Shown: piece after piece, positions 54,305 to 63,442 of the stretch
Position numbering within the stretch: the stretch's first letter is position 1
Layout: each line of letters opens with the position of its first letter
Assembly (NCBI GenBank): GCA_017553505.1
Contig: JAFZLD010000022.1
Coordinates: forward strand, 1-64,000
DNA: 64,000 nt
Reading direction: 5' to 3'
Origin: Lachnospiraceae bacterium
Lineage (GTDB): Bacteria > Bacillota > Clostridia > Lachnospirales > Lachnospiraceae
Translations under genes and position numbers: made by a program
Notes under the pieces: generated by a model
Told to the model about the DNA's origin: nothing
Databases searched by the model: none
Seen by the model: the letters and a program-made list of their open reading frames with translations, nothing else

Positions 54305-55190
54305 TTCGTTTTTCTACACCCTCTGGCAGGGCATCAAGAACATATTCCGCAACAAGCTGTTTTCACTTGCTTCCGTTGCTACCATCAGTGCATGTTTGTT
54401 CTTATTCGGTTTGTTCTACTCCGTACTGGCTAACTTCCAGCACATCGTTAAGACGGCCGAAGAAGGCGTGTGCATAGTCGTTTTCTTTGACGAAGACATC
54501 ACAGATGCCAGAATCGAAGAAATCGGCGACATGATTAAGAGAAGAGCAGAAGTTTCCAAGGTTAACTTCGTGTCCGCAGATGAAGCGTGGGAAGGATTTA
54601 AGACCGAGTATCTTCGCGATTACAGCGACGGCTTCCTTGAGAACCCGCTTGAAGGTCTTTCCAACTACGAAGTGTACCTTAACGACGTTTCCATGCAGAG
54701 CGCGCTGGTTACTTACCTTGAGTCGGTTCCCGGCGTTAACGAGGTTAAGCGTTCAGAACTTACCGCCCTTACCTTAAGCAATGCGAATAAACTTATCGGA
54801 TACATTTCCATCGGTATCATCGCGATACTGCTTGCCGTATCCATTTTCCTTATCAGCAATACAGTTACCATAGGTATCACCGTCCGTAAGGAAGAGATTT
54901 CGATAATGAAGTACATCGGTGCGACAGATTTCTTTGTACGCGCGCCTTTCGTAATCGAAGGTATCATCATAGGTCTTGTCGGTGCGGCGATTCCTTTGGC
55001 ACTCATATATTTCGTATACAACAGAGCACTTAACTTCTTAAAAGAGCAATTCTCCGTTCTTTCGTCATTACTTAATTTCCTGGCGATTGAGGAAATCTTT
55101 AAGAACCTGCTTCCCGTTTCGCTTGCAATCGGCGTAGGTATCGGTTTCCTCGGAAGTTTCATTACGGTGAGAAAGCATTTAAGAGTTTAG
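54294..55190 (+). CDS. ftsX: Cell-division membrane protein FtsX
   Basis: 298 residues. N-terminal helix (SLASVATISACLFLFGLFYS), extracellular domain (~50-165) and three C-terminal helices (GIIAILLAVSIFLISNTVTI and two further). FtsX couples cytoplasmic FtsE to extracellular hydrolase activators. GGGGAGG selects ATG 54294, overlapping ftsE by 11 bases. The secreted M23 protein encoded next is its probable partner. Confidence 0.95.
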   Translation: MKISSFFYTLWQGIKNIFRNKLFSLASVATISACLFLFGLFYSVLANFQHIVKTAEEGVCIVVFFDEDITDARIEEIGDMIKRRAEVSKVNFVSADEAWEGFKTEYLRDYSDGFLENPLEGLSNYEVYLNDVSMQSALVTYLESVPGVNEVKRSELTALTLSNANKLIGYISIGIIAILLAVSIFLISNTVTIGITVRKEEISIMKYIGATDFFVRAPFVIEGIIIGLVGAAIPLALIYFVYNRALNFLKEQFSVLSSLLNFLAIEEIFKNLLPVSLAIGVGIGFLGSFITVRKHLRV

Positions 55191-55212
55191 ACCGGCCGAA
55201 CAGGAGGGCGTT

Positions 55213-56442
55213 TTGAAGAGAATAAGACGCATTTTATGTGTGGCTGTCGCCTGTTTGATACTCGCCCACACAGCCATACCTGCCACCTACGCCGGGACAT
55301 CCATTTCTTCGATTACCAATGAAAGCATTAAGCAGAAGAAAGACCAGATATCTCAGTCGGAAGAGGCCAAGAAACAATTAAAACAAAATATAGCCAATGC
55401 CCAGGCTCTTAAGAAAGAACTTGAGGGTCTTAAGAATGACGTTGCTTCATACATTAAGAAAATCGATGCTGAGATAGTGGCAATCGAAGGACGTATTGAA
55501 GAGTACAAAGGCCTCATCGCCGAGAAGGAGCAGGAGATTGAAGTAATCACTGCCGAGCTCAACGAAGCCATCGAGCGCGAGAATGCCCAGTACGAAGCCA
55601 TGAAGCAGCGTATCCGCTTTATGTATCTGAAAGGTGATTCTTTCTACCTTGAGATAATGCTCAATGCCAAGAGCTTCGCGGATTTCCTTACTAAGGCAGA
55701 TTACATAGAGAAGTTAGAAGCTTACGACCGCAAGATGCTTGACGAGTACACGGCTGCCAGAGAGTGGACCGAGCTTTGTAAGCAGGCTCTCGAAGCGGAG
55801 AAAGAATACCTCGACCAATGCAAGGCCAATGAAGAAGCCGAGCGCCAGGCACAGCAGGAACTTCTTGCCGAGAAGGAACAGCAGCTTGCCCAGTACACAA
55901 GCGACATCAAGGCCAAAGAAAACCAGATAGCCGACTACGAGGCTGAGTACGAAGAGCAGACCCGTGTCATCGAGACATTGGAAGCAGCCATCTTAGCCGA
56001 GCAGAAAGCAATCGCAGCAGCCAACGGCATAATCTTAAGCTACGACGGCGGTAAGTTCACCTGGCCGGCACCTGCATACACACGTATCAGCGACGACTTC
56101 GGTTACAGAACCGACCCCATCAACGGCTCCACATCCTACCATTCCGGTATCGATATGGCTGCCCCCGCAGGCTCCAAGATTCTTGCGGCTTACGACGGTG
56201 TAGTGGTAGCTGCCGATTATAACTGGTCCATGGGTAACTACATCATGATCAGTCACGGCGACGGACTCTACACGATTTACATGCACGCCTCCAAGCTTTT
56301 CGTTAAGAAAGACGACATCGTGGCACGAGGCGACCACATTGCGGCAGTAGGTACCACAGGACGTTCCACAGGTAACCATCTGCACTTCGGTGTACGACTC
56401 AACGGCTCATACGTAAGCCCCTGGCCGTATCTCGGATACTAA
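55213..56442 (+). CDS. PcsB/EnvC-like M23 murein hydrolase or activator
   Basis: 409 residues. Signal peptide (MKRIRRILCVAVACLILAHT ... cleaved near TYA|GT), a long coiled coil (about 35-270, repeated Glu/Lys/Ala heptads), and a C-terminal M23 domain with HSGIDMAAP (HxxxD), MISHGDGLYTIYMHAS and HLHFGV, so zinc ligands are kept. TTG 55213 follows AGGAGGG. Coiled-coil M23 proteins of this kind dock on FtsX and open septal peptidoglycan; the intact site suggests real endopeptidase activity. Confidence 0.93.
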   Translation: MKRIRRILCVAVACLILAHTAIPATYAGTSISSITNESIKQKKDQISQSEEAKKQLKQNIANAQALKKELEGLKNDVASYIKKIDAEIVAIEGRIEEYKGLIAEKEQEIEVITAELNEAIERENAQYEAMKQRIRFMYLKGDSFYLEIMLNAKSFADFLTKADYIEKLEAYDRKMLDEYTAAREWTELCKQALEAEKEYLDQCKANEEAERQAQQELLAEKEQQLAQYTSDIKAKENQIADYEAEYEEQTRVIETLEAAILAEQKAIAAANGIILSYDGGKFTWPAPAYTRISDDFGYRTDPINGSTSYHSGIDMAAPAGSKILAAYDGVVVAADYNWSMGNYIMISHGDGLYTIYMHASKLFVKKDDIVARGDHIAAVGTTGRSTGNHLHFGVRLNGSYVSPWPYLGY

Positions 56443-56466
56443 AATTTTAGGTTAGGATTTAAGAAC

Positions 56467-57777
56467 ATGGAAGAACTTACAAGAGAGAAAAAACGCTCCT
56501 TCTGGGGCGGTATCCTGGCAGGTGTGTTTGTAACCGGCACACTCCTGACCATATTATTTATCGTTCTTTTGGAAAAAGAAACCAAGCTCGCCGAGCAGCG
56601 CATAAGCGAAGTAGCCACATCGGTTCAGGGCACAGCTTCATCCCAGAACGGCACTTCTTCAAACACATCCAAGGACACTTCGGTTAAGACCGACGGTAGC
56701 CTTATTTCAGGCGATTTCGTCGATAAGGCTAACCTGATATACGACAATGTAGTCAAGAAGTTTTATTTTGAAGAAGACATCGATACATCCAAGATGTACG
56801 AGAACATGTATAAGGCCATCATCGATTCTTTGGGCGACAAATACGCAGAGTACTACACCGCCGAGGAACTCAACGAAATGTTCATGTCGAGCGAAGGCAT
56901 TTACTATGGAATCGGTTCCTACGTTATGATGGACGAGGAAACGGGCTATCCTATTCTTACCAAGATTTTCAAGGATTCACCCGCGGCAAGAGCCGGACTT
57001 TTGGATAATGATATTATCTACGCGGTTAACGGCGAGAGCCTCTTCGGATACAAGCTTGACGATGCCGTAGCATTGATCAGAGGTCCTGAGAATACGACAG
57101 TTGACCTTACCGTATACAGAGAGGGCGCTCCCGATTATATCGAAGTAACCGTTACCAGAGGTAAGGTTGAGTCCCCTACCGTTGAATACGAGATGAAAGA
57201 AGACGGTATCGGATACCTTCAGATTACAGAATTTGACGAAGTTACCACAGACCAGTTTATTAAGGCTTACAACAGCCTCTATGAGCAGGGCATGAAGGCT
57301 ATGATTCTTGACCTTCGAAGCAACGGCGGCGGTAACCTCGATACAGTACTCAGCATCGGTGAACAGATGCTTCCCAAGGGAATCATCACCTACACCGAGG
57401 ACAAGCAGGGTAAACGCGATGAGTACAAGTGCAGAGGCAAGAACGTTATCAGCATTCCTCTTGTAGTACTTACCAACGAATATACCGCAAGCGCTTCCGA
57501 GCTTCTTACCGGCGCGCTTCACGATTACGGCCTTGCTACCGTAATCGGTACCAACACTTACGGCAAGGGTATCGTTCAGACGATTTATCCCTTAAGCGAC
57601 GGCAGCGGTATCAAGATCACCACCAGCCGCTACTACACTCCCAACGGTGTATGTATCCACGGCGAGGGTATCGCTCCCGACATCGAGCTTGAGTACGACT
57701 CAGAGCTTTATGCTACCGAGAAGATTGACAATCAGCTTGTATATGCAATCGATTTCTTAAAAGAAAAACTTAAATAG
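56467..57777 (+). CDS. C-terminal processing serine protease (S41, CtpA/CtpB-like)
   Basis: 436 residues. N-terminal membrane anchor (GGILAGVFVTGTLLTILFIV), Ser/Thr-rich linker, S41 helical region, PDZ domain (GIGSYVMMDEETGYPILTKI to ~260) and the catalytic core with Ser in YTASASELLTGALH and Lys in YGKGIVQTIYPL. It sits outside the membrane and trims or degrades envelope proteins; in this operon, control of the M23 hydrolase is plausible. It begins 24 bases after the M23 gene. Confidence 0.94.
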   Translation: MEELTREKKRSFWGGILAGVFVTGTLLTILFIVLLEKETKLAEQRISEVATSVQGTASSQNGTSSNTSKDTSVKTDGSLISGDFVDKANLIYDNVVKKFYFEEDIDTSKMYENMYKAIIDSLGDKYAEYYTAEELNEMFMSSEGIYYGIGSYVMMDEETGYPILTKIFKDSPAARAGLLDNDIIYAVNGESLFGYKLDDAVALIRGPENTTVDLTVYREGAPDYIEVTVTRGKVESPTVEYEMKEDGIGYLQITEFDEVTTDQFIKAYNSLYEQGMKAMILDLRSNGGGNLDTVLSIGEQMLPKGIITYTEDKQGKRDEYKCRGKNVISIPLVVLTNEYTASASELLTGALHDYGLATVIGTNTYGKGIVQTIYPLSDGSGIKITTSRYYTPNGVCIHGEGIAPDIELEYDSELYATEKIDNQLVYAIDFLKEKLK

Positions 57778-57785
57778 GCTTACAG

Positions 57786-57815
57786 AAAATGCTTTCCCAC
57801 GAAAGCATTTTTTGT
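57786..57815 (+). terminator. Terminator of the ftsEX-hydrolase-protease operon
   Basis: AAAATGCTTTC and GAAAGCATTTT form a perfect 11-bp stem with loop CCAC, then TTTGTC. A second weak repeat (AAGCATT/AATGCTT) lies just after. Confidence 0.85.
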
Positions 57816-57890
57816 CATATATTAAGCATTAGGAATGCTTTATGTCAGAAACTCAAAATGATAGTATAGTCAGGTATAAGAAGGGTGATT

Positions 57891-59042
57891 ATGTATCGAA
57901 ACACATACGTTGAGATTAATAACAGTGCAATTGAACATAACGCGAAGCTTCTAAGTGAGACATTCCCTCACGCTTACAATATTGCGGTTGTGAAGGGCAA
58001 CGCTTACGGACACGGTTACGGTATCATACCGGCACTTGTGCGAGGCGGCATGAATGCTTTTGCGGTATCGAATCTTTGGGAAGCTTTGGAGGTACGCAAG
58101 TACGACACCGAGCATCCGGTGATAATACTTCAGCCCGTTCCGGTAGATTACCTCAGAGAGTGCGCGGCTTACAACATTTCCGTATGTGTAAATGATCGTG
58201 ATACCTTCGAGGCAATCGTTGAAAGCGGATTCAATCTTAAGCTTCAGTTTAAGGTTAACTGTGGCATGAACCGCCTGGGATACAGAGACGGCAAGGCATT
58301 GCAGGAAGACGTGGCCAAGGCTCAGTCATCTGACAGACTTTCGGTCGAGGGTATATTCTCTCACTTCCACACTTCGGGTCTTACCGATACCGAGTATGCG
58401 GCTAATCGCAAGCGCTTTGAGGAGATTACGGCAGGAATTGATTTATCTAAGATTCATATGGTGCATATAGACAAGACGCAGACCATTCTTTTGCATGATA
58501 CTCCGACCTATTGTAACGGAGCGCGTTTCGGGATATCGCTTTACGGATTCACTTCGGTCTATCCTTACGACAAATCTTTGAAGGGACGCCTGCTTCAGAA
58601 GCGAAGAGACCTGCGTAACAAGCTTAATCACGTGGAGCCGTCTCATGCGCTTAAGAGATATGATTTGAAGACTGCTTTTACCTTGTATTCCGAGGTTATT
58701 CAGGTCAATAAGATTGATGCCGGCGAATACGCAGGCTACGGACTCTTACACAAGGCCGATAAGCCCGAGTACATCGCAGTCATCGATACAGGCTACAGCG
58801 ACGGAATCGGTCGTAAGCGAAGCAACACCAACGTCTGCATTAATGGTAAGAAATATCCTATTGTCGGCGAGGTCGGCATGGGAATGTGCCAGGTACTGGT
58901 GGATGAAACCGTTAAGAAACACGACAAGGTAACAGTGTTAGGCTCAGAGATTTCCATTCGCGGAATCGCGCATGCACTCGGGACTACCACATATGAAACA
59001 ATGACATCCGTTAAATCTGAAATAGATAGAAAGTATATTTAG
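57891..59042 (+). CDS. Alanine racemase-family amino-acid racemase
   Basis: 383 residues, PLP fold-type III. The PLP lysine is in VVKGNAYGHGYG (usual KADAYGHG, so slightly divergent), with the catalytic Tyr region at YAGYGLLH and substrate motifs in VNCGMNRLGYR and VGEVGMGMCQVLVD. An insert of ~25 basic residues (KGRLLQKRRDLRNKLNHVEP) is uncommon. AAGGG selects ATG 57891 over GTG 57885. It starts a five-gene run with a D-aspartate-ligase-type ATP-grasp gene three bases away, so a racemase supplying a crossbridge D-amino acid (D-Asp or D-Ala) is likely; specificity is not shown by sequence. Confidence 0.85.
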   Translation: MYRNTYVEINNSAIEHNAKLLSETFPHAYNIAVVKGNAYGHGYGIIPALVRGGMNAFAVSNLWEALEVRKYDTEHPVIILQPVPVDYLRECAAYNISVCVNDRDTFEAIVESGFNLKLQFKVNCGMNRLGYRDGKALQEDVAKAQSSDRLSVEGIFSHFHTSGLTDTEYAANRKRFEEITAGIDLSKIHMVHIDKTQTILLHDTPTYCNGARFGISLYGFTSVYPYDKSLKGRLLQKRRDLRNKLNHVEPSHALKRYDLKTAFTLYSEVIQVNKIDAGEYAGYGLLHKADKPEYIAVIDTGYSDGIGRKRSNTNVCINGKKYPIVGEVGMGMCQVLVDETVKKHDKVTVLGSEISIRGIAHALGTTTYETMTSVKSEIDRKYI

Positions 59043-59044
59043 TT

Positions 59045-60271
59045 ATGAATCACAACATCGTACTTATTGGCTCAGATATAAATGCATATTACATGGCTCG
59101 TTGCGTGCACGAGCGCTACGGCGAGGTTCCGGATCTGATTGCGGCTGAACGTATTCGTTTTACGGAGTTTTCATCCATCGTGAACGTAATTTACTATCCC
59201 GAGCTCAGAACTTCGGAAGGCTTCCTTCAGGCACTTCTTGAGTATGGCAAGTCTCATCTTGAGAAGGGCAGAAGCCTCATAATTCCCTGCCATGACATTT
59301 ACGTGCGCCTGCTTCTTGAGAATGCGGAAGCGCTTACATCCTACTACGTATTTAACTGTCCGAGCCTCGACATAGCAGACAGCTTCCTGGACAAAGAAAT
59401 CTTTTATAAGAAATACGCAGACTCGGGACTTGATTTTGCCCGTACCATTTATTACGACTGTTCCGTAAGCCGTACCGAGCCGATTCCCGTAGATATGGTA
59501 TACCCGCTTATTATTAAGCCGGGCGACGGTATTGAGTACAACAAGCATCACTTCGAGGGTCAGCCCAAGGTCTTCAAGGCTACCACTCCGGACAATGCGG
59601 TTAATTTCATAGACAAGGTTAAGGCATCGGGCTACACGGGTACACTTATCGTTCAGGAATTCATACTGGGCGATGACTCCAATCTTTTTGACTGTGTATT
59701 CTATTGCAATACCAAGGGAAAAGCCGAGCTTGCTTCTTTTGCCCAGATAGGACTTCAGGAGCACTCACCCACAGCCATCGGCAACTGCACCGTACTTATA
59801 AACGGTTACAATCAGCACGGCGGCACGCAGGAAGTTGTGGCCAAGCTTAAGGCGTTTCTTGAGAACATCGGCTATACCGGTTTCTGCGAGTTCGACCTTA
59901 AGTACGATAACCGCGACGGTAAGTTCAAGGTTATGGAGATTAATCCGAGACAGGCGCGTTCGAGCTACTACCTTGCGGCTCTTGGATACAATCTTATCGA
60001 TTGCCTCACCGAAGACATCTTCGAGCACAAGGAGAACACCTTCGCCCTCGTAGACAGAGAGTACCTTCTTTCCATGGTACCTAAGAGCGTCATTAAGAAG
60101 TATATCGCTAACGACGACTACAGAGCCGAAGCGCTTAAGCTCTGGCGCAAAGGCAGAAAGTGCGACCCGCTTAAGTACAGCGACGAGAGATCGCTTAAGC
60201 ACAAGTTCTACCTGATTCTTAGAGCAATTAATTACAAGAAGAAATACAAGATTTATACCAATACGATTTAG
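59045..60271 (+). CDS. ATP-grasp ligase of the D-aspartate ligase (Asl) type
   Basis: 408 residues. The N-terminal IVLIGSDINAYYMARCVHER, then ATP-grasp segments FEGQPKVFKA, GTLIVQEFILGDDSNLFDC, YTGFCEFDLKYDNRDGKFKV and MEINPRQARSS, closely recall the Enterococcus D-aspartate ligase that attaches D-Asp to the stem lysine of peptidoglycan precursors. It starts three bases after the racemase. No signal peptide; acts in the cytoplasm on UDP-MurNAc-peptides or lipid intermediates. Substrate identity is inferred from recalled similarity, not from a search. Confidence 0.8.
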   Translation: MNHNIVLIGSDINAYYMARCVHERYGEVPDLIAAERIRFTEFSSIVNVIYYPELRTSEGFLQALLEYGKSHLEKGRSLIIPCHDIYVRLLLENAEALTSYYVFNCPSLDIADSFLDKEIFYKKYADSGLDFARTIYYDCSVSRTEPIPVDMVYPLIIKPGDGIEYNKHHFEGQPKVFKATTPDNAVNFIDKVKASGYTGTLIVQEFILGDDSNLFDCVFYCNTKGKAELASFAQIGLQEHSPTAIGNCTVLINGYNQHGGTQEVVAKLKAFLENIGYTGFCEFDLKYDNRDGKFKVMEINPRQARSSYYLAALGYNLIDCLTEDIFEHKENTFALVDREYLLSMVPKSVIKKYIANDDYRAEALKLWRKGRKCDPLKYSDERSLKHKFYLILRAINYKKKYKIYTNTI

Positions 60272-60281
60272 AGGTTAAGAT

Positions 60282-62147
60282 ATGTGTGGATTTGCAGGCT
60301 TTATAGACAACCTGAGCATTGACAGAAAGAACATCATAATCAAGAGAATGAGCGATACCATAGCGCACCGCGGTCCCGACGGCGAGGGTTTCTATACCGA
60401 TGATACCATCGCTATGGGCTTCAGACGTCTGAGCATCATCGACTTAAGTACAGGTGACCAGCCGCTTTACAATGAGGACCGTTCTCTTGTTATCAACTTT
60501 AACGGTGAGATTTACAACTACAAGGAGCTTCGCGAGGAACTCATTGCGAAGGGACATGTATTCGCATGCCACGCCGATACCGAGGTAATTATCCACGGTT
60601 ACGAAGAATACGGCGAGGCAATTGTGGATAAGCTCCGCGGAATGTTTGCTTTTGTCATCTGGGACAATAAGAAAAAAGAACTCTTCGGTGCGAGAGACCC
60701 CTTCGGCATCAAGCCTTTTTACTACTATGACACTCCCGAGCTTTTCGAGTACGGTTCAGAGATTAAGACATTCCTTAAGCACCCGCTGTTTAAGAAAGAA
60801 CTTAACAAGGACGCTCTTAAGACATACCTTATGTACCAGTATTCGGTGCCTACGGATTCTTTCTTTGTGAATGTTCACAAGCTTAATCCCGGACATTGCT
60901 TCAAGTACAAGGACGGCAAGATGAACATCCGCCAGTACTTCAAGATTGAATACAGAAATAACGACGACGACCTTGACACTGCTGTCGATAAGATTAATTC
61001 CATCATGAAAGAAAGCATTGAGTACCACAAGATTTCCGACGTTGAGGTAGGCGCTTTCCTTTCAAGCGGTGTTGACTCAAGTTATATTGTTGCCAACGCT
61101 AACGTTGACAAGGCTTTCACCGTAGGCTTCAAGAGCGACCACTTCGATGAGACAGAGGACGCTCACGCGCTTTGCGAAATCTTAGGCATGAAGCATTCAA
61201 GAAAGCACATTACGGCAGACATGTTCTTTGACATTCTTCCGACGGTTCAGTATCACTCCGATGAACCTCATGCGAATCTTTCCGCGGTACCGCTTTATTT
61301 CCTTGCCAACATGGCATCCAAGGAAGTTAAGGTAGTGCTTTCGGGCGAGGGCGCCGATGAGCTGTTCGGCGGTTATTACGAGTACGAGACACCTCCGGAA
61401 TATGCAAGATACAATAAATTGCCTTTCGGCTTCAGACGCTTTATGAAGGGCGTTGCCGAGAAGCTTCCCAACATGAAGGGCCGTCACTTCCTTATCCGTG
61501 CGGGCTCCACACTTGAAGAGTCTTACATCGGACAGGCCTTCATTATGAACAACGAAGAGGCTGACGCACTCCTTAAGCCGGCTTACAGAAGCGGCAAGCT
61601 TTATCAGGATGTTACCCGTCCTATCTTTGAAGAGATTAAGGACAAGCCCGATCTGCTTAAGAAGATGTACCTTGATATGCACTTGTGGTTGCCTTACGAC
61701 ATCCTTCTTAAGGCCGATAAGATGACCATGGCTAACTCCCTCGAGCTTCGTGTTCCTTTCCTGGACAAAGAAGTATTCAAGGTAAGCGAAGAGATTCCTT
61801 TCAAGTACATCATTCACAATTACATTACCAAGTATGCCTTCAGAAAGGCGGCCAATAAGACCATTCCCGAGGAGTGGGCTAAGCGTAAGAAGCTTGGATT
61901 CCTCGTTCCCTTCAGAGAGTGGCTCAAGGAAGACAAGTGGTACGAGAAGGTTAAAGAACAGTTCACCAAGCCTTGGGTAAGCGAGTTCTTTGACGTTGAC
62001 GCTATCGTGCACATCCTCGACGAGCACAAGGCAGGACGCTGGCACAATCAGCGAAAGCTTTATACAATTTACGCATTCCTTATTTGGTACGAAGTATTCT
62101 TTATCAACGACGGCGAGGCTCCTAAGAAGCCCGAGTGCATAGCATAA
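60282..62147 (+). CDS. asnB: Glutamine-hydrolysing asparagine synthetase (AsnB/AsnH-like)
   Basis: 621 residues. Class II glutaminase domain beginning MCGFAGFIDN with catalytic Cys2, then the synthetase domain with the PP-loop GAFLSSGVDSSYI and VLSGEGADELFGGYYEYE. In Lactococcus (AsnH) and Bacillus (AsnB) such enzymes amidate peptidoglycan D-Asp crossbridge or meso-DAP carboxylates. Position after the Asl-type ligase favours amidation of the crossbridge here, with free asparagine synthesis as alternative. It begins 10 bases after the ligase. Confidence 0.9.
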   Translation: MCGFAGFIDNLSIDRKNIIIKRMSDTIAHRGPDGEGFYTDDTIAMGFRRLSIIDLSTGDQPLYNEDRSLVINFNGEIYNYKELREELIAKGHVFACHADTEVIIHGYEEYGEAIVDKLRGMFAFVIWDNKKKELFGARDPFGIKPFYYYDTPELFEYGSEIKTFLKHPLFKKELNKDALKTYLMYQYSVPTDSFFVNVHKLNPGHCFKYKDGKMNIRQYFKIEYRNNDDDLDTAVDKINSIMKESIEYHKISDVEVGAFLSSGVDSSYIVANANVDKAFTVGFKSDHFDETEDAHALCEILGMKHSRKHITADMFFDILPTVQYHSDEPHANLSAVPLYFLANMASKEVKVVLSGEGADELFGGYYEYETPPEYARYNKLPFGFRRFMKGVAEKLPNMKGRHFLIRAGSTLEESYIGQAFIMNNEEADALLKPAYRSGKLYQDVTRPIFEEIKDKPDLLKKMYLDMHLWLPYDILLKADKMTMANSLELRVPFLDKEVFKVSEEIPFKYIIHNYITKYAFRKAANKTIPEEWAKRKKLGFLVPFREWLKEDKWYEKVKEQFTKPWVSEFFDVDAIVHILDEHKAGRWHNQRKLYTIYAFLIWYEVFFINDGEAPKKPECIA

Positions 62148-62167
62148 GAATACGGGGAGGACAGATT

Positions 62168-63433
62168 ATGAATAAATCAATTTTTGAACAGAACGAATCA
62201 TGTGTAAGATCATATTGCCGTAAGTATCCCGTAATCTTTAAGAAGGCTAAGGGTTCTTACATCTACGATGAGGACGGCAATCAGTACCTTGACTTCCTCG
62301 CAGGCTGCGGCGCGCTTAACTACGGCCACAACAACGACGAGATTAAAGGCGCGGTAATCGATTACCTCATGCAGGACAACATCACTCATGCCATGGATAT
62401 GTATACCGAAGCCAAGGCTGAGTTTATCGAAGCTTTCAAGACGCAGATTCTTGATAAGAGAGATTTGCAGTATCGCATAATGTTCTGCGGCTCTACCGGC
62501 ACCAATGCAGTTGAGGCTGCTTTGAAACTCTGCCGAAAGAACAAGAAGCGCTCCAACATCGTAGCTTTCATGGGTGCATTCCACGGGATGACTCTCGGAA
62601 GCCTTGCGCTTACCACAGATCGCACCAGCCGCGACGGTGCAGGTGTTTCCCTTGACAACGTTACGTTTATTCCTTACGAGAGCGGCTTCCATACCAAGCT
62701 TGATTCTCTCGATTATCTTGAGACCATTCTTCTCGACGACCACTCCGGTGTTGAGAAGCCGGCAGCAGTAATCCTTGAGACCGTACAGGCCGAGGGTGGT
62801 ATTTACGTTGCAAGCGTTGAATGGCTTCAGAGACTTGAGAAGATTTGCCACGACAACGACATTCTTCTTGTAGTAGACGATATTCAGGTAGGCTGCTCGA
62901 GAACAGGCACTTTCTTTTCCTTCGAGCGTGCAGGTATTAAGCCTGATATGGTAACCCTCAGTAAGTCAATCGGCGGCTACGGCTTCCCTATGTCACTCCT
63001 TCTTATCAAGGATGAACTTGATATCTGGAAACCCGCCGAGCACAACGGAACCTTCCGCGGCAATCAGGTTGCTTTTGTCGCTGCCAAGAAAGCTGTTGAG
63101 TACAACGTCAATCACGATTTGAATGCCGATGTACGCAGAAAAGGCGAGATTGTTAAAGAATTTGTTGAGAAGAATATTCTTTCGCTGTCTTCGGACATTT
63201 CTCTTCGCGGTATCGGTCTTATCTGGGGTATCGACTTCGGTAAGATGAAAGACGGCGGCGAGATTGCCCACAAGATTGCGGACAAGTGCTTTGAAAAGAA
63301 AATGATTATCGAGCGTGCCGGTCGCGGTGACTCGGTAGTTAAGATTCTTCCTCCTCTTACGATTTCCGACGAGGAGCTTAAGAAGGGCCTTAATATCATT
63401 CTTGAGGCGACTAAGGAAGTACTTGGAAAGTAG
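62168..63433 (+). CDS. ectB: Diaminobutyrate-2-oxoglutarate transaminase (EctB family)
   Basis: 421 residues, class III aminotransferase. Closely fits EctB: NESCVRSYCRKYPVIFKKAK, LDFLAGCGALNYGHNN, FCGSTGTNAVEAALKLCRKN, VDDIQVGCSRTGTFFSFE, the PLP lysine in TLSKSIGGYGFP, and EHNGTFRGNQVAF. EctB converts aspartate semialdehyde plus glutamate to L-2,4-diaminobutyrate. No ectA or ectC is present, so ectoine is not the product. GGGGAGGA selects ATG 62168. It is followed after nine bases by a MurE-like gene, suggesting diaminobutyrate is used in the cell wall. Confidence 0.88.
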   Translation: MNKSIFEQNESCVRSYCRKYPVIFKKAKGSYIYDEDGNQYLDFLAGCGALNYGHNNDEIKGAVIDYLMQDNITHAMDMYTEAKAEFIEAFKTQILDKRDLQYRIMFCGSTGTNAVEAALKLCRKNKKRSNIVAFMGAFHGMTLGSLALTTDRTSRDGAGVSLDNVTFIPYESGFHTKLDSLDYLETILLDDHSGVEKPAAVILETVQAEGGIYVASVEWLQRLEKICHDNDILLVVDDIQVGCSRTGTFFSFERAGIKPDMVTLSKSIGGYGFPMSLLLIKDELDIWKPAEHNGTFRGNQVAFVAAKKAVEYNVNHDLNADVRRKGEIVKEFVEKNILSLSSDISLRGIGLIWGIDFGKMKDGGEIAHKIADKCFEKKMIIERAGRGDSVVKILPPLTISDEELKKGLNIILEATKEVLGK

Positions 63434-63442
63434 ATTTGAGTT

